Below, piece after piece: positions 1-5,658 of a stretch of 18,406 nt of DNA. Positions within the stretch are counted from its first letter, which is position 1. Every line of letters begins with the position of its first letter. The notes beneath the pieces were generated by a model, which saw only the letters and a program-made list of their open reading frames with translations, made no database searches and was not told the origin of the DNA. The stretch comes from an uncultured Collinsella sp. (lineage in GTDB: Bacteria > Actinomycetota > Coriobacteriia > Coriobacteriales > Coriobacteriaceae), in NCBI GenBank assembly GCA_900553935.1, contig USFK01000013.1, forward strand, positions 1 to 18,406. The letters are read 5' to 3'. A program made the position numbers and the translations under genes.

Positions 1-91
1 GGTGCTTGGTAAGTTAATTGAGGAAGACGGGCTGCTCGAATGGCACGGCTCATCCCATAACGACCCAAAACAGTTCTACACGATAAGGTAA
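1..91 (+). CDS. 3' end of a probable AlbA_2/AAA_4-type ATP-binding protein (partial)
   Basis: Reading from base 2, the frame is open for 29 codons to TAA at 89-91; the 5' end lies outside the window. The visible peptide includes LGKLIEEDGLLEWHGSS and ends KQFYTIR. That resembles the final winged-helix segment (helix, then a beta wing with a glycine and a small polar turn) of AlbA_2/divergent-AAA ATP-binding proteins, which are common and often multicopy in gut actinobacteria. Only the C-terminus is visible, so the family is an inference from a short peptide. A 22-bp tandem repeat begins 15 bp after the stop. No T-tract terminator is seen directly behind it. Confidence 0.5.
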   Translation, partial: VLGKLIEEDGLLEWHGSSHNDPKQFYTIR

Positions 92-106
92 GGTGGTCGA
101 TCTATT

Positions 107-167
107 TCGCACCTCTGTCGCAGTAATGTCGCACCTCTGTCGCAGTAATGTCGCACCTCTGTCGCAG
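107..167. repeat. Three tandem 22-bp repeats
   Basis: The unit TCGCACCTCTGTCGCAG followed by TAATG occurs at 107-128 and 129-150 exactly, and a third copy (151-167) matches over its first 17 bases. The period is exactly 22 bp, about two helical turns. The array starts 15 bp after the partial gene's stop and lies about 325 bp before the flavoprotein start. No long reading frame explains it. Its organisation resembles an operator or iteron array, and it parallels the 22-23 bp periodic array before the DUF4143 ATPase at 2620-2722, though the sequences differ. Confidence 0.85.
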
Positions 168-214
168 CGGCCTCGATGACGCGTGGATATAGTCCCTCGG
201 CAAATCTCAAACAA

Positions 215-273
215 AATCTCAATCTGTAACGGGTAGGGGTCAAAAGCGGGCCTAGATGTTACGGATTGAGATT
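215..273. repeat. Long hairpin element, copy 1
   Basis: Arms AATCTCAATCTGTAAC (215-230) and GTTACGGATTGAGATT (258-273) pair over 16 positions, the one departure being a G-T wobble. Inside is a second short stem, GGGTC (237-241) with GGCCT (249-253), closing a seven-base loop AAAAGCG (242-248). A further pair, CCCTCGGC (194-201) and GCCGAGGG (285-292), encloses the whole element. A sequence-related hairpin lies 23 bp downstream. No T-run follows, so it does not look like an ordinary terminator. It may be a REP-like palindromic element or part of a structured RNA. Confidence 0.75.
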
Positions 274-296
274 GTTGAGGATGGGCCGAGGGGAAT

Positions 297-353
297 GTCT
301 CTATCTGTAACAGGTGGAGGCCAAAAGTGGGCCTAACTGTTACAGATTGAGAC
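297..353. repeat. Long hairpin element, copy 2
   Basis: Arms GTCTCTATCTGTAAC (297-311) and GTTACAGATTGAGAC (339-353) pair with a single mismatch. An inner stem AGGCC (318-322) / GGCCT (330-334) closes the loop AAAAGTG (323-329). Outer stem, inner stem and seven-base loop all correspond to copy 1 at 215-273. Sequence differences in the inner stem are tolerated as G-T or G-C pairs. The two copies are in the same orientation between the partial gene and the flavoprotein promoter region. Confidence 0.75.
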
Positions 354-411
354 AAACCGACGGGCCGTCCGCTCCATCCACCTGCCGCCACCTGATATTC
401 GCCGATTTCCG

Positions 412-441
412 TTGTGCCGCTGTGCCCCCATGCCATATCCT
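412..441 (+). promoter_or_regulatory. Candidate sigma-70-type promoter of the flavin oxidoreductase gene
   Basis: TTGTGC (412-417) and TATCCT (436-441) are separated by 18 bp and would start transcription near 448, some 45 bases before the start codon. Both boxes match the consensus imperfectly. The placement between the hairpins and the ribosome binding site is reasonable. Confidence 0.35.
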
Positions 442-493
442 CTAGACAACTACGCGGCAACATCGCCGCCGCGCCTACAAGAGAGGAATGTCC

Positions 494-2524
494 ATGACCG
501 CACCTGCACCCAAGCTGCTCCAGCCCATTACGGTTGGCCCCCTTGAGCTCAAAAACCGCATTATGTTCCCGCCGCTTACCACCGGCTACGAGGAGCGCGA
601 CGGTTCCATTGGCGAGCGCAGCCTGGCTTTTTACGAGCGCCTGGCCCGTGGCGGCGTGAGCTACATCGTCATCGGCGACGTCGCTCCCGTTATGACCGCG
701 AGCCCCACGCCCAAGCTGGCGACCGACGCCCAGATCCCCACGTTTAAGGCGCTGGCCGACACCGTTCACAAACACGGCGCCAAGGTCGCGCTGCAGCTGT
801 TCCACCCCGAGTACGACGTGCCCGGTGTCGGCCGCATGGTCATGGGTTCCATGGCTGCCGCCAAGGCCGCACAGGAGGCCAAAGCCGCCGGCGACGAGGA
901 GACCTTTGCCGCCAAGATGGCCGAGTCCAACGAGATTCGCAATCAGGCCTACGCCAAGCTGCACCACGACATGCAGCACTTTGTGAACGAGGCGAGCGTA
1001 GAGCAGCTCACCCAGATCAAGGAGGCCATCGCTGCCTCGGCCGCCCGCGCGCAGCAGGCTGGCATCGACGCCATCGAGGTCCACGGCGACCGCCTGGTGG
1101 GTTCGCTGTGCTCGGCCATCCTCAACCAGCGCACCGACGAGTACGGCGGCTCGTTCGAGAACCGTGTCCGCTACGCGCTCGAGGTCGTCGCCGCCATTAA
1201 AGAGGCCGCGCCGGAGCTGATGGTGGAGTACAAGCTCCCCGTGATCATGGAGAACCCCGACGGCACGCCGCGCGGCAAGGGCGGTCTGTTGCCCGATGAG
1301 GCCTGCGAGTTCGCCAAGCTGCTCGAGGGCGCCGGCATCGACATGATTCAGGTGGCGCAGGCAAACCACACCGGCAACATGGGCGACACCATTCCGCCCA
1401 TGGGCGCCATGCCCTACAACTGGACGCTGCCCGTGGCCGAGCGCGTCAAGGCCCTGGTCTCCGTGCCGGTGGCAACCGTCGGCCGCGTTGTCTCGGTCGA
1501 GGCGGGCGAGAAGATCCTGGAAGACGGTTCGGCCGACATCGTCGCGTACGGCCGCTCGCTCATGTGCGACCCCGACATTGCGCTCAAGGCCGCCACGGGT
1601 GAGCCCATCCGCGAGTGCCTCAACTGCAACAAGGGCTGCGTCGATGCGATTCAAAACCGCAAGTACATCTCGTGCGTGCTCAATGCCGAGAACGGAGACG
1701 AGGCGACCATCGCCATTAAGCCGGGCGAGGGCGACAAGAAGATTGCCGTGGTGGGCGGCGGTATTGCCGGCCTGGAGGCCGCGCGCGTGGCGGCCAAGCG
1801 CGGCTACGACGTGACCGTCTACGAGGCGAGCGATCATCTGGGCGGCCAGATTGTGCTGGCAGCCGCGCCTCCGCGCAAGGACGAGATCATGCGCTCGGTC
1901 GAGTACTACGAGAAGATTCTGCCTGGCCTGGGCGTAAAGGTTGAGCTCAACCACACCGCCAGCCCCGCGGACCTCAACGCCGCCGACGCCGCGATTGTGG
2001 CCGTGGGCGCGCACGACGTGGTCATCCCCGTTCCGGGCGCCGACTCGGAGAAGGTCGTCTCGAGCTGGGACGTGCTGGCCGGCAAGGTGGAGCTCAGCGG
2101 GCGCGTCGCCGTCATTGGCGGTGGCCTGGTGGGCACCGAGACTGCCGAGTACCTGCTGCAGCACGGCTGCGAGGTGGCGATCGTGGAGATGCTCGACAAG
2201 ATTGCCGCGGGCGAGTCCGAGACCATTCTGCCGCTGATTATGAGCGACTTTGCCGAGCACAATGTGGAGCAGCACGTGAAGACCCGCCTGACCGCCATTA
2301 CCGACGAGGGCGTGGAGGCTGTTCGCACCACCGAGGATGGCGCCGAGGAGCCGGTGAAGATCGCCTGCGATTACGTGGTGATGGCCGTGGGCTCCAAGGC
2401 CAACGCGTTTGACCTGGACGGCGTGACGGTGCCCGTGACCTGCGTGGGCGACTGCTCGGGCGAGCGCACCGCCGACATCGCGAGCGCCATTCGCACGGCA
2501 TATCACGCGGCCAACGAGCTCTAA
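494..2524 (+). CDS. Old-yellow-enzyme-type NADH:flavin oxidoreductase with 4Fe-4S and FAD/NAD(P) domains
   Basis: The 676-aa product has the three-part layout of 2,4-dienoyl-CoA reductase and BaiCD/BaiH-type enzymes, which pass electrons from NAD(P)H through FAD and a 4Fe-4S cluster to FMN to reduce an activated C=C bond. Residues 1 to about 365 form the TIM barrel, with NQRTDEYGGSFENR as the family signature. Cysteines 375, 378, 382 and 394 (CLNCNKGC, then C after 11 residues) bind the cluster. GGGIAG (421-426) and GGGLVG (542-547) are the dinucleotide sites. An Ala-rich helical stretch at about 115-170 lengthens the barrel relative to FadH. The position matching FadH Tyr166 is Asp199 (HGDRL), whereas the second catalytic residue, His292, is kept. 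ATG at 488 is only 1-2 nt from the GAGAGG ribosome site (481-486) and ATG 494 is 7 nt away, so 494 is preferred. The substrate is unknown; the enzyme is probably cytoplasmic and transcribed alone. Confidence 0.92.
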   Translation: MTAPAPKLLQPITVGPLELKNRIMFPPLTTGYEERDGSIGERSLAFYERLARGGVSYIVIGDVAPVMTASPTPKLATDAQIPTFKALADTVHKHGAKVALQLFHPEYDVPGVGRMVMGSMAAAKAAQEAKAAGDEETFAAKMAESNEIRNQAYAKLHHDMQHFVNEASVEQLTQIKEAIAASAARAQQAGIDAIEVHGDRLVGSLCSAILNQRTDEYGGSFENRVRYALEVVAAIKEAAPELMVEYKLPVIMENPDGTPRGKGGLLPDEACEFAKLLEGAGIDMIQVAQANHTGNMGDTIPPMGAMPYNWTLPVAERVKALVSVPVATVGRVVSVEAGEKILEDGSADIVAYGRSLMCDPDIALKAATGEPIRECLNCNKGCVDAIQNRKYISCVLNAENGDEATIAIKPGEGDKKIAVVGGGIAGLEAARVAAKRGYDVTVYEASDHLGGQIVLAAAPPRKDEIMRSVEYYEKILPGLGVKVELNHTASPADLNAADAAIVAVGAHDVVIPVPGADSEKVVSSWDVLAGKVELSGRVAVIGGGLVGTETAEYLLQHGCEVAIVEMLDKIAAGESETILPLIMSDFAEHNVEQHVKTRLTAITDEGVEAVRTTEDGAEEPVKIACDYVVMAVGSKANAFDLDGVTVPVTCVGDCSGERTADIASAIRTAYHAANEL

Positions 2525-2550
2525 GCAAGAAAGCTATCGCGTATTGAGCG

Positions 2551-2586
2551 GGCGGGGAGTGCCGTATCGGTGCTCCCCGCCTTTTT
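2551..2586 (+). terminator. Rho-independent terminator of the flavin oxidoreductase gene
   Basis: GGCGGGGAG (2551-2559) pairs perfectly with CTCCCCGCC (2573-2581), with a 13-base loop, followed directly by TTTTT. It lies 26 bp after the stop codon and separates this gene from the repeat array and the ATPase gene. Confidence 0.9.
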
Positions 2587-2619
2587 GTCGATAAGAGGTG
2601 CTCCTGACCAGCGGATTCA

Positions 2620-2722
2620 GAAAATCCGAATCTTATGCATCCGAAAATCCGAATCGTAGAACAGGAAAATCCGAATTATATGAACATGAAAATCCGAATC
2701 GCGACCACCCGAAAATCCGAAT
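2620..2722. repeat. Five direct repeats of GAAAATCCGAAT, 22-23 bp apart (probable operator array)
   Basis: The 12-mer GAAAATCCGAAT is exact at 2620-2631, 2643-2654, 2665-2676, 2688-2699 and 2711-2722. Spacings are 23, 22, 23 and 23 bp, with unrelated sequence between copies, so only the 12-mer is under constraint. All copies face the same side of the helix. The last ends 60 bp before the ATPase start codon and abuts a candidate extended -10. This fits an array of protein-binding sites controlling the ATPase gene, possibly by its own product. That role is an inference. Confidence 0.9.
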
Positions 2723-2723
2723 T

Positions 2724-2732
2724 TGCTACAGT
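2724..2732 (+). promoter_or_regulatory. Candidate extended -10 promoter of the DUF4143 ATPase gene
   Basis: TGCTACAGT carries the extended -10 TG dinucleotide before TACAGT. It touches the last GAAAATCCGAAT repeat and lies about 50 bp before the start codon. No convincing -35 box is visible, since that position falls inside the repeat array. A factor bound there could act in place of a -35 contact or block the polymerase. Confidence 0.25.
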
Positions 2733-2782
2733 GGAATAGAAGAACCAGAAAGCAGGAACTGGAAATCTGCGGGGGGTGGCTC

Positions 2783-4087
2783 ATGGCGGGCGAAAGGCTA
2801 CATCGGGACGGATACATCCCGCGTATCGTGGATGCGCAAATCGAACGCTACCTTCGCGTCTTTGGCGCGGTCGAGATTGCGGGCACCAAGTGGTGCGGCA
2901 AGACGTGGGCCGCGCTTGAGCACGGGGCGTCCGCCTCGTATGTCGACGAGAATCTCGACCTCGCGCGTGCCGACCCGGCGATGATGTTGCTGGGAGACCG
3001 TCCGCATATTATCGATGAGTGGCAGCGAGTTCCCCAGATTTGGGACTACGTTAGACACGAGGTTGACCGCACCCGGGGCACGCGCGGCGCCTATATCCTC
3101 ACGGGTTCCGCCACGCCTGCGTTTGGCTCAAAGACGGAGGCACCCGCGCATAGTGGAGCCGGCCGCATCGGCCGCGTCCGCATGTACCCCATGACGCTTG
3201 CCGAGACAGGTGAGTCCAGCGGCAAGGTGAGCCTGGCGGGCTTGTTTGAGCATCGTTTTGAGCCCTGTCGGTGCAATGGCGATACACCGGGGCTTGTCGA
3301 AGCCGCCTGCCGCGGCGGCTGGCCCGAGGCGATCGATATGGTTTCGGCTGACGCCCAGCTCATCGCTCGCGAATATCTCAACACTACGTTTTCGAGCAGC
3401 TTCCCGGCGGTTGGTCTCGACCCCGATATTGCTCGTCGAGTCTCCGCATCGATCGCGCGCAATCTGGGACAGGCGACCACGTATAAAACGATTCTTATGG
3501 ATATGTTCGGTGCCGAGGGGGAACCCGCAGCGTTTGCCGACGAGACCAAGGTGCGCAGGTACCTGGATGCCCTCAAAGGCATGTTCATTCTCGAGGAGGT
3601 CCCCGGTTGGGTTCCCGCCGCGCGCGACAAACGACGCTTTACCGTCAAACCCAAGCGCTATCTGGCAGATCCGAGCCTTGCTTGCGCCTTGCTAGGTATG
3701 TCCTTGCAGGCGCTGCTTGCCGACTGGCAGACATTTGGTCTGGTGTTTGAGAATTTGGTCATACGCGACCTTTCGGTCTACGCACGTTCGCTCGACCTGC
3801 TGGATAGCACGCCCGTGCGCTATTATCGCGACGATTCGGGCCTTGAGTGCGATGCTATCGTGCAGCTAGCCGACGGACGGTGGGCCGCCTTTGAGATTAA
3901 GGTGAGTGAAGATAAAGCGAGCGTCGGCGTCGAGAGCCTCAAGCGCGTTCGCAAGAAGGTCTGTGGAAATCCTCGTTCACGCACACGCGAACCGGAGTTT
4001 ATGGCCGTGATTGTGGGGGTGGGTGAGTACGCTCGCGAGGTCGAGGACGGTATCTACGTGATACCCGTGCGCGCGTTGGGGTGTTAA
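2783..4087 (+). CDS. AAA_14/DUF4143-family ATP-binding protein
   Basis: The 434-aa protein has an N-terminal P-loop ATPase domain and a C-terminal DUF4143 domain, about the usual family length. The Walker A motif is GTKWCGKT (34-41). Walker B-like HIIDEWQ (75-81) follows, and YILTGSATP gives the sensor-like strand. SGAGRIGRVRMYPMTLAE is a conserved family segment. The C-terminus has a PD-(D/E)XK-like arrangement: E355 and D357 in LECDAIV, then FEIK (370-373). The family is widespread and often multicopy in gut anaerobes; its physiological role is unsettled, and toxin-like or DNA-associated roles have been suggested. ATG 2783 is chosen because GGGGGGTGG (2771-2779) precedes it. An upstream TTG at 2723 would place the start at the edge of the repeat array. 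The gene stands alone, and the five upstream repeats suggest specific regulation. Confidence 0.9.
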   Translation: MAGERLHRDGYIPRIVDAQIERYLRVFGAVEIAGTKWCGKTWAALEHGASASYVDENLDLARADPAMMLLGDRPHIIDEWQRVPQIWDYVRHEVDRTRGTRGAYILTGSATPAFGSKTEAPAHSGAGRIGRVRMYPMTLAETGESSGKVSLAGLFEHRFEPCRCNGDTPGLVEAACRGGWPEAIDMVSADAQLIAREYLNTTFSSSFPAVGLDPDIARRVSASIARNLGQATTYKTILMDMFGAEGEPAAFADETKVRRYLDALKGMFILEEVPGWVPAARDKRRFTVKPKRYLADPSLACALLGMSLQALLADWQTFGLVFENLVIRDLSVYARSLDLLDSTPVRYYRDDSGLECDAIVQLADGRWAAFEIKVSEDKASVGVESLKRVRKKVCGNPRSRTREPEFMAVIVGVGEYAREVEDGIYVIPVRALGC

Positions 4088-4113
4088 GGGTGTTCGACTG
4101 GCTTAAACGCACC

Positions 4114-4242
4114 CTTAACCTCATCTTCACCTCAAATGAGGCTAAGATGAGGTTAAGATGAAGCAAGCAAACAACTGGGCAAATGTTGAAAATAGGGTGC
4201 TGTTAACCTCAAAATGAGGTTAAGATGAGGCAAAGCTTGAGG
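4114..4242. promoter_or_regulatory. Array of TGAGG half-sites at 11-bp spacing in both orientations
   Basis: CCTCA occurs at 4119 and 4130 (11 bp apart). TGAGG occurs at 4137 and 4148, with TGAAG at 4159 (11 and 11 bp). A second cluster has CCTCA at 4207 and TGAGG at 4215 and 4226 (11 bp); another TGAGG lies at 4238. Larger symmetric units are the perfect 13-bp inverted pair TTAACCTCATCTT (4115-4127) / AAGATGAGGTTAA (4144-4156) and the palindrome TTAACCTCA-AAA-TGAGGTTAA (4203-4223). Direct repeats 11 bp apart are the known target layout of OmpR/PhoB-family response regulators. The array starts 27 bp after the ATPase stop and ends about 360 bp before the surface-protein operon. No T-tract follows, so it is unlikely to be just a terminator. 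Confidence 0.65.
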
Positions 4243-4272
4243 GGACGTGCGAATCGTTCCGCGCGCCGTTGC

Positions 4273-4317
4273 GCGAATGGGCGGGTGCACGCAGGAGCGC
4301 TGCGTGAATGGGCGGGT
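4273..4317. repeat. Hairpin flanked by direct repeats in the operon leader region
   Basis: GCGAATGGGCGGGT (4273-4286) and GTGAATGGGCGGGT (4304-4317) are direct repeats 31 bp apart with one mismatch. The perfect inverted pair CACGCA (4288-4293) / TGCGTG (4301-4306) sits between and partly inside them. No reading frame is supported here. The function is unknown. Confidence 0.5.
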
Positions 4318-4350
4318 CGATTTCGATCTCAACGCAACACCTGAGCCTTT

Positions 4351-4394
4351 CCCCTGCACCATGTTGGTGCAAACTAACCTGACCCCCTGCACCA
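4351..4394. promoter_or_regulatory. TGCACC operator-like repeats
   Basis: CCCCTGCACCA is repeated exactly at 4351-4361 and 4384-4394, 33 bp apart. The first copy is also the left arm of the palindrome TGCACC-ATGTT-GGTGCA (4355-4371). A perfect TTGACA lies just downstream at 4400-4405, but no well-spaced -10 follows it. The layout suggests a repressor or activator site for the downstream surface operon. Confidence 0.4.
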
Positions 4395-4477
4395 AGTCCT
4401 TGACATATGGGGAGGCCACTGCCCGTAATCTTTAAGTCATCATTAAGGCTTGCGCTGTGGAGTAAACCGCAGGTCAA

Positions 4478-4486
4478 TGCTATTCT
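4478..4486 (+). promoter_or_regulatory. Candidate extended -10 promoter of the surface-protein operon
   Basis: TGCTATTCT has the extended -10 TG and a TATTCT box, about 115 bp before the first operon start codon. A second TATTCT occurs at 4509-4514. The surrounding stretch 4478-4515 is clearly more AT-rich than its flanks. The -35 region is poor (TGGAGT at 4458), which is compatible with activator dependence. Confidence 0.3.
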
Positions 4487-4599
4487 TTTATCTTATCGTA
4501 TGGTGTTGTATTCTGCCTGAATTCTCTACCTGCGAGCAACGGATTTAGCGCGACCAAGCGGAAAGGATGGCACGCCCGCAAGCAGGGCAAACGTAAGCG

Positions 4600-5658
4600 A
4601 TGAGTGGCATGGACCGACATAGCGAGCTCCAGCAGCACAAGACGGCGGCCGAGTACCGCCAAGCTGCCGACGAGCACGTGCGGACCCTCAAGGATTTCTG
4701 GAAAGATTTCCTGGTGAGCGGTCTGTTTGTGCTGGCTGCCATCGTTGCCATCTTTGCCTGCCTGGCCTGGTTTGCCGCGAATAACCGAGTGAGCGCCACG
4801 GGGAGTACGATCGCGGCGAAGGGCCCGCGGTTTGTGCTCTCGGGAACGCAGGGCGGCACGGCGGGTAAGTACGACGCCCAGGACAACTACGCGTCGGACA
4901 GTACAAGCCTGGCCGTGAACAATCTTTTCAACCTCAATAACATGAGTGCCGATGGCAGTCTCTCTCCGGGATCGGCGGGTCAGCTCCAGCTCAACGTCAA
5001 GCCGCTCTGCAACGACCTGCACGATATCACGGTGGAGATGACCTGGGAGATTTCTGTCCAGACGAGCGCTGCAGGTACGGGCTCCGTTGTGGACGCATCG
5101 ACAAACGAAGAGATCATCAACTCGCTTAAGAATCTGGTGCGCGGACACATTTTGGTTTTCCAGAACAAAGACACCTCTTCTGGCTTTTACTCGAATCCGC
5201 TGGTCCCCACGACAACCACGGTGACCCAGGACGGAGCCAGCGTTACCGTCATCACGCAGAGCTTTACCATTCCGGCGAAGAGCTTTTGCGCTGAGGGCTC
5301 AAACAATACGACCAAAACCGTACCAAAAACCCTCTACTGGATTTGGCCGGAGCAGTTTAGGAGCTATGTTCGCACGGGCAACGCCGGCTACGGTGGCAAC
5401 CTTTTCGCTGACACAGGCGACGAGGGGGGATACACAACCCTCGTCGGCGACATCAACAGTAACCACGCGCGCTATTTCCGCGCCGACAGCACGAGCGTTC
5501 CGGGCCAGGCGCCCAGCAAGGTTCCGACTGTCGAGGCCGGCATGTCCTCTGCACGTGTGGAAGCCTGCGCCGGCTATTACAACAACGCCGACGAGATTAT
5601 CGGCAAGAACATCAAGTACATTCGCGTGCGCTTTACCGCCAAGGAGGCGGATGAATAA
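4600..5658 (+). CDS. TasA/SipW-dependent-like surface protein, subunit 1
   Basis: The 352-aa protein has a charged cytoplasmic tail (1-37), one membrane helix (about 38-56) ending in A56-W57-F58, and a large extracytoplasmic domain. The [AG]-[WY]-F end resembles the signal region of SipW-processed TasA/CalY proteins. LSPGSAGQLQLNVKP (121-135) resembles the proline-glycine turn and strand of TasA-like domains. LYWIWP (245-250) is a motif I associate with this group in Firmicutes. Extracytoplasmic cysteines are C137, C230 and C323. An in-frame TAA 6 nt upstream (4594-4596) prevents a longer N-terminus; ATG 4609 is an alternative start. The ribosome site is weak (AGCAGGGC). A 9-codon frame (4567-4596) ends 3 nt before the ATG and might couple translation. 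This is the first gene of a four-gene cluster. The family call rests on motifs and context, not a search. Confidence 0.72.
   Translation: MSGMDRHSELQQHKTAAEYRQAADEHVRTLKDFWKDFLVSGLFVLAAIVAIFACLAWFAANNRVSATGSTIAAKGPRFVLSGTQGGTAGKYDAQDNYASDSTSLAVNNLFNLNNMSADGSLSPGSAGQLQLNVKPLCNDLHDITVEMTWEISVQTSAAGTGSVVDASTNEEIINSLKNLVRGHILVFQNKDTSSGFYSNPLVPTTTTVTQDGASVTVITQSFTIPAKSFCAEGSNNTTKTVPKTLYWIWPEQFRSYVRTGNAGYGGNLFADTGDEGGYTTLVGDINSNHARYFRADSTSVPGQAPSKVPTVEAGMSSARVEACAGYYNNADEIIGKNIKYIRVRFTAKEADE

Noticed and set aside
107..167. CRISPR array
   Set aside because: There are only three near-contiguous 22-bp units without unique 30-40 bp spacers, and no cas genes.
50..2506. Long open frame (818 codons) on the minus strand opposite the flavoprotein gene
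   Set aside because: It is a GC-driven antisense shadow. Its protein is low-complexity, rich in Gly/His/Leu/Val, and shows no domain, whereas the + strand has clear cofactor motifs, a ribosome site and a terminator.
2620..2722. CRISPR array
   Set aside because: Repeats of 12 bp with 10-11 bp gaps are far too short, and no cas genes are present.
2598..2984. Open frame of 128 codons through the GAAAATCCGAAT array
   Set aside because: The repeated ENPNR-like peptides are only a reading of the DNA repeat, whose spacing (22-23 bp) is not a multiple of three. The frame also runs into the ATPase gene in another frame.
4114..4163. Reading the inverted repeat after the ATPase gene as its terminator
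   Set aside because: The arms pair perfectly, but there is no T-run and the sequence is organised as 11-bp repeats that recur at 4203-4242.
4153..4477. Short frames on both strands in the intergenic region
   Set aside because: They lack ribosome sites and recognisable motifs, overlap each other, and are better explained as non-coding regulatory DNA.
4243..4599. A cyclic-di-GMP or other known riboswitch in the operon leader
   Set aside because: The CACGCA hairpin was a brief lead, but the remaining conserved riboswitch core was not found, and the likely transcription start lies downstream of it.
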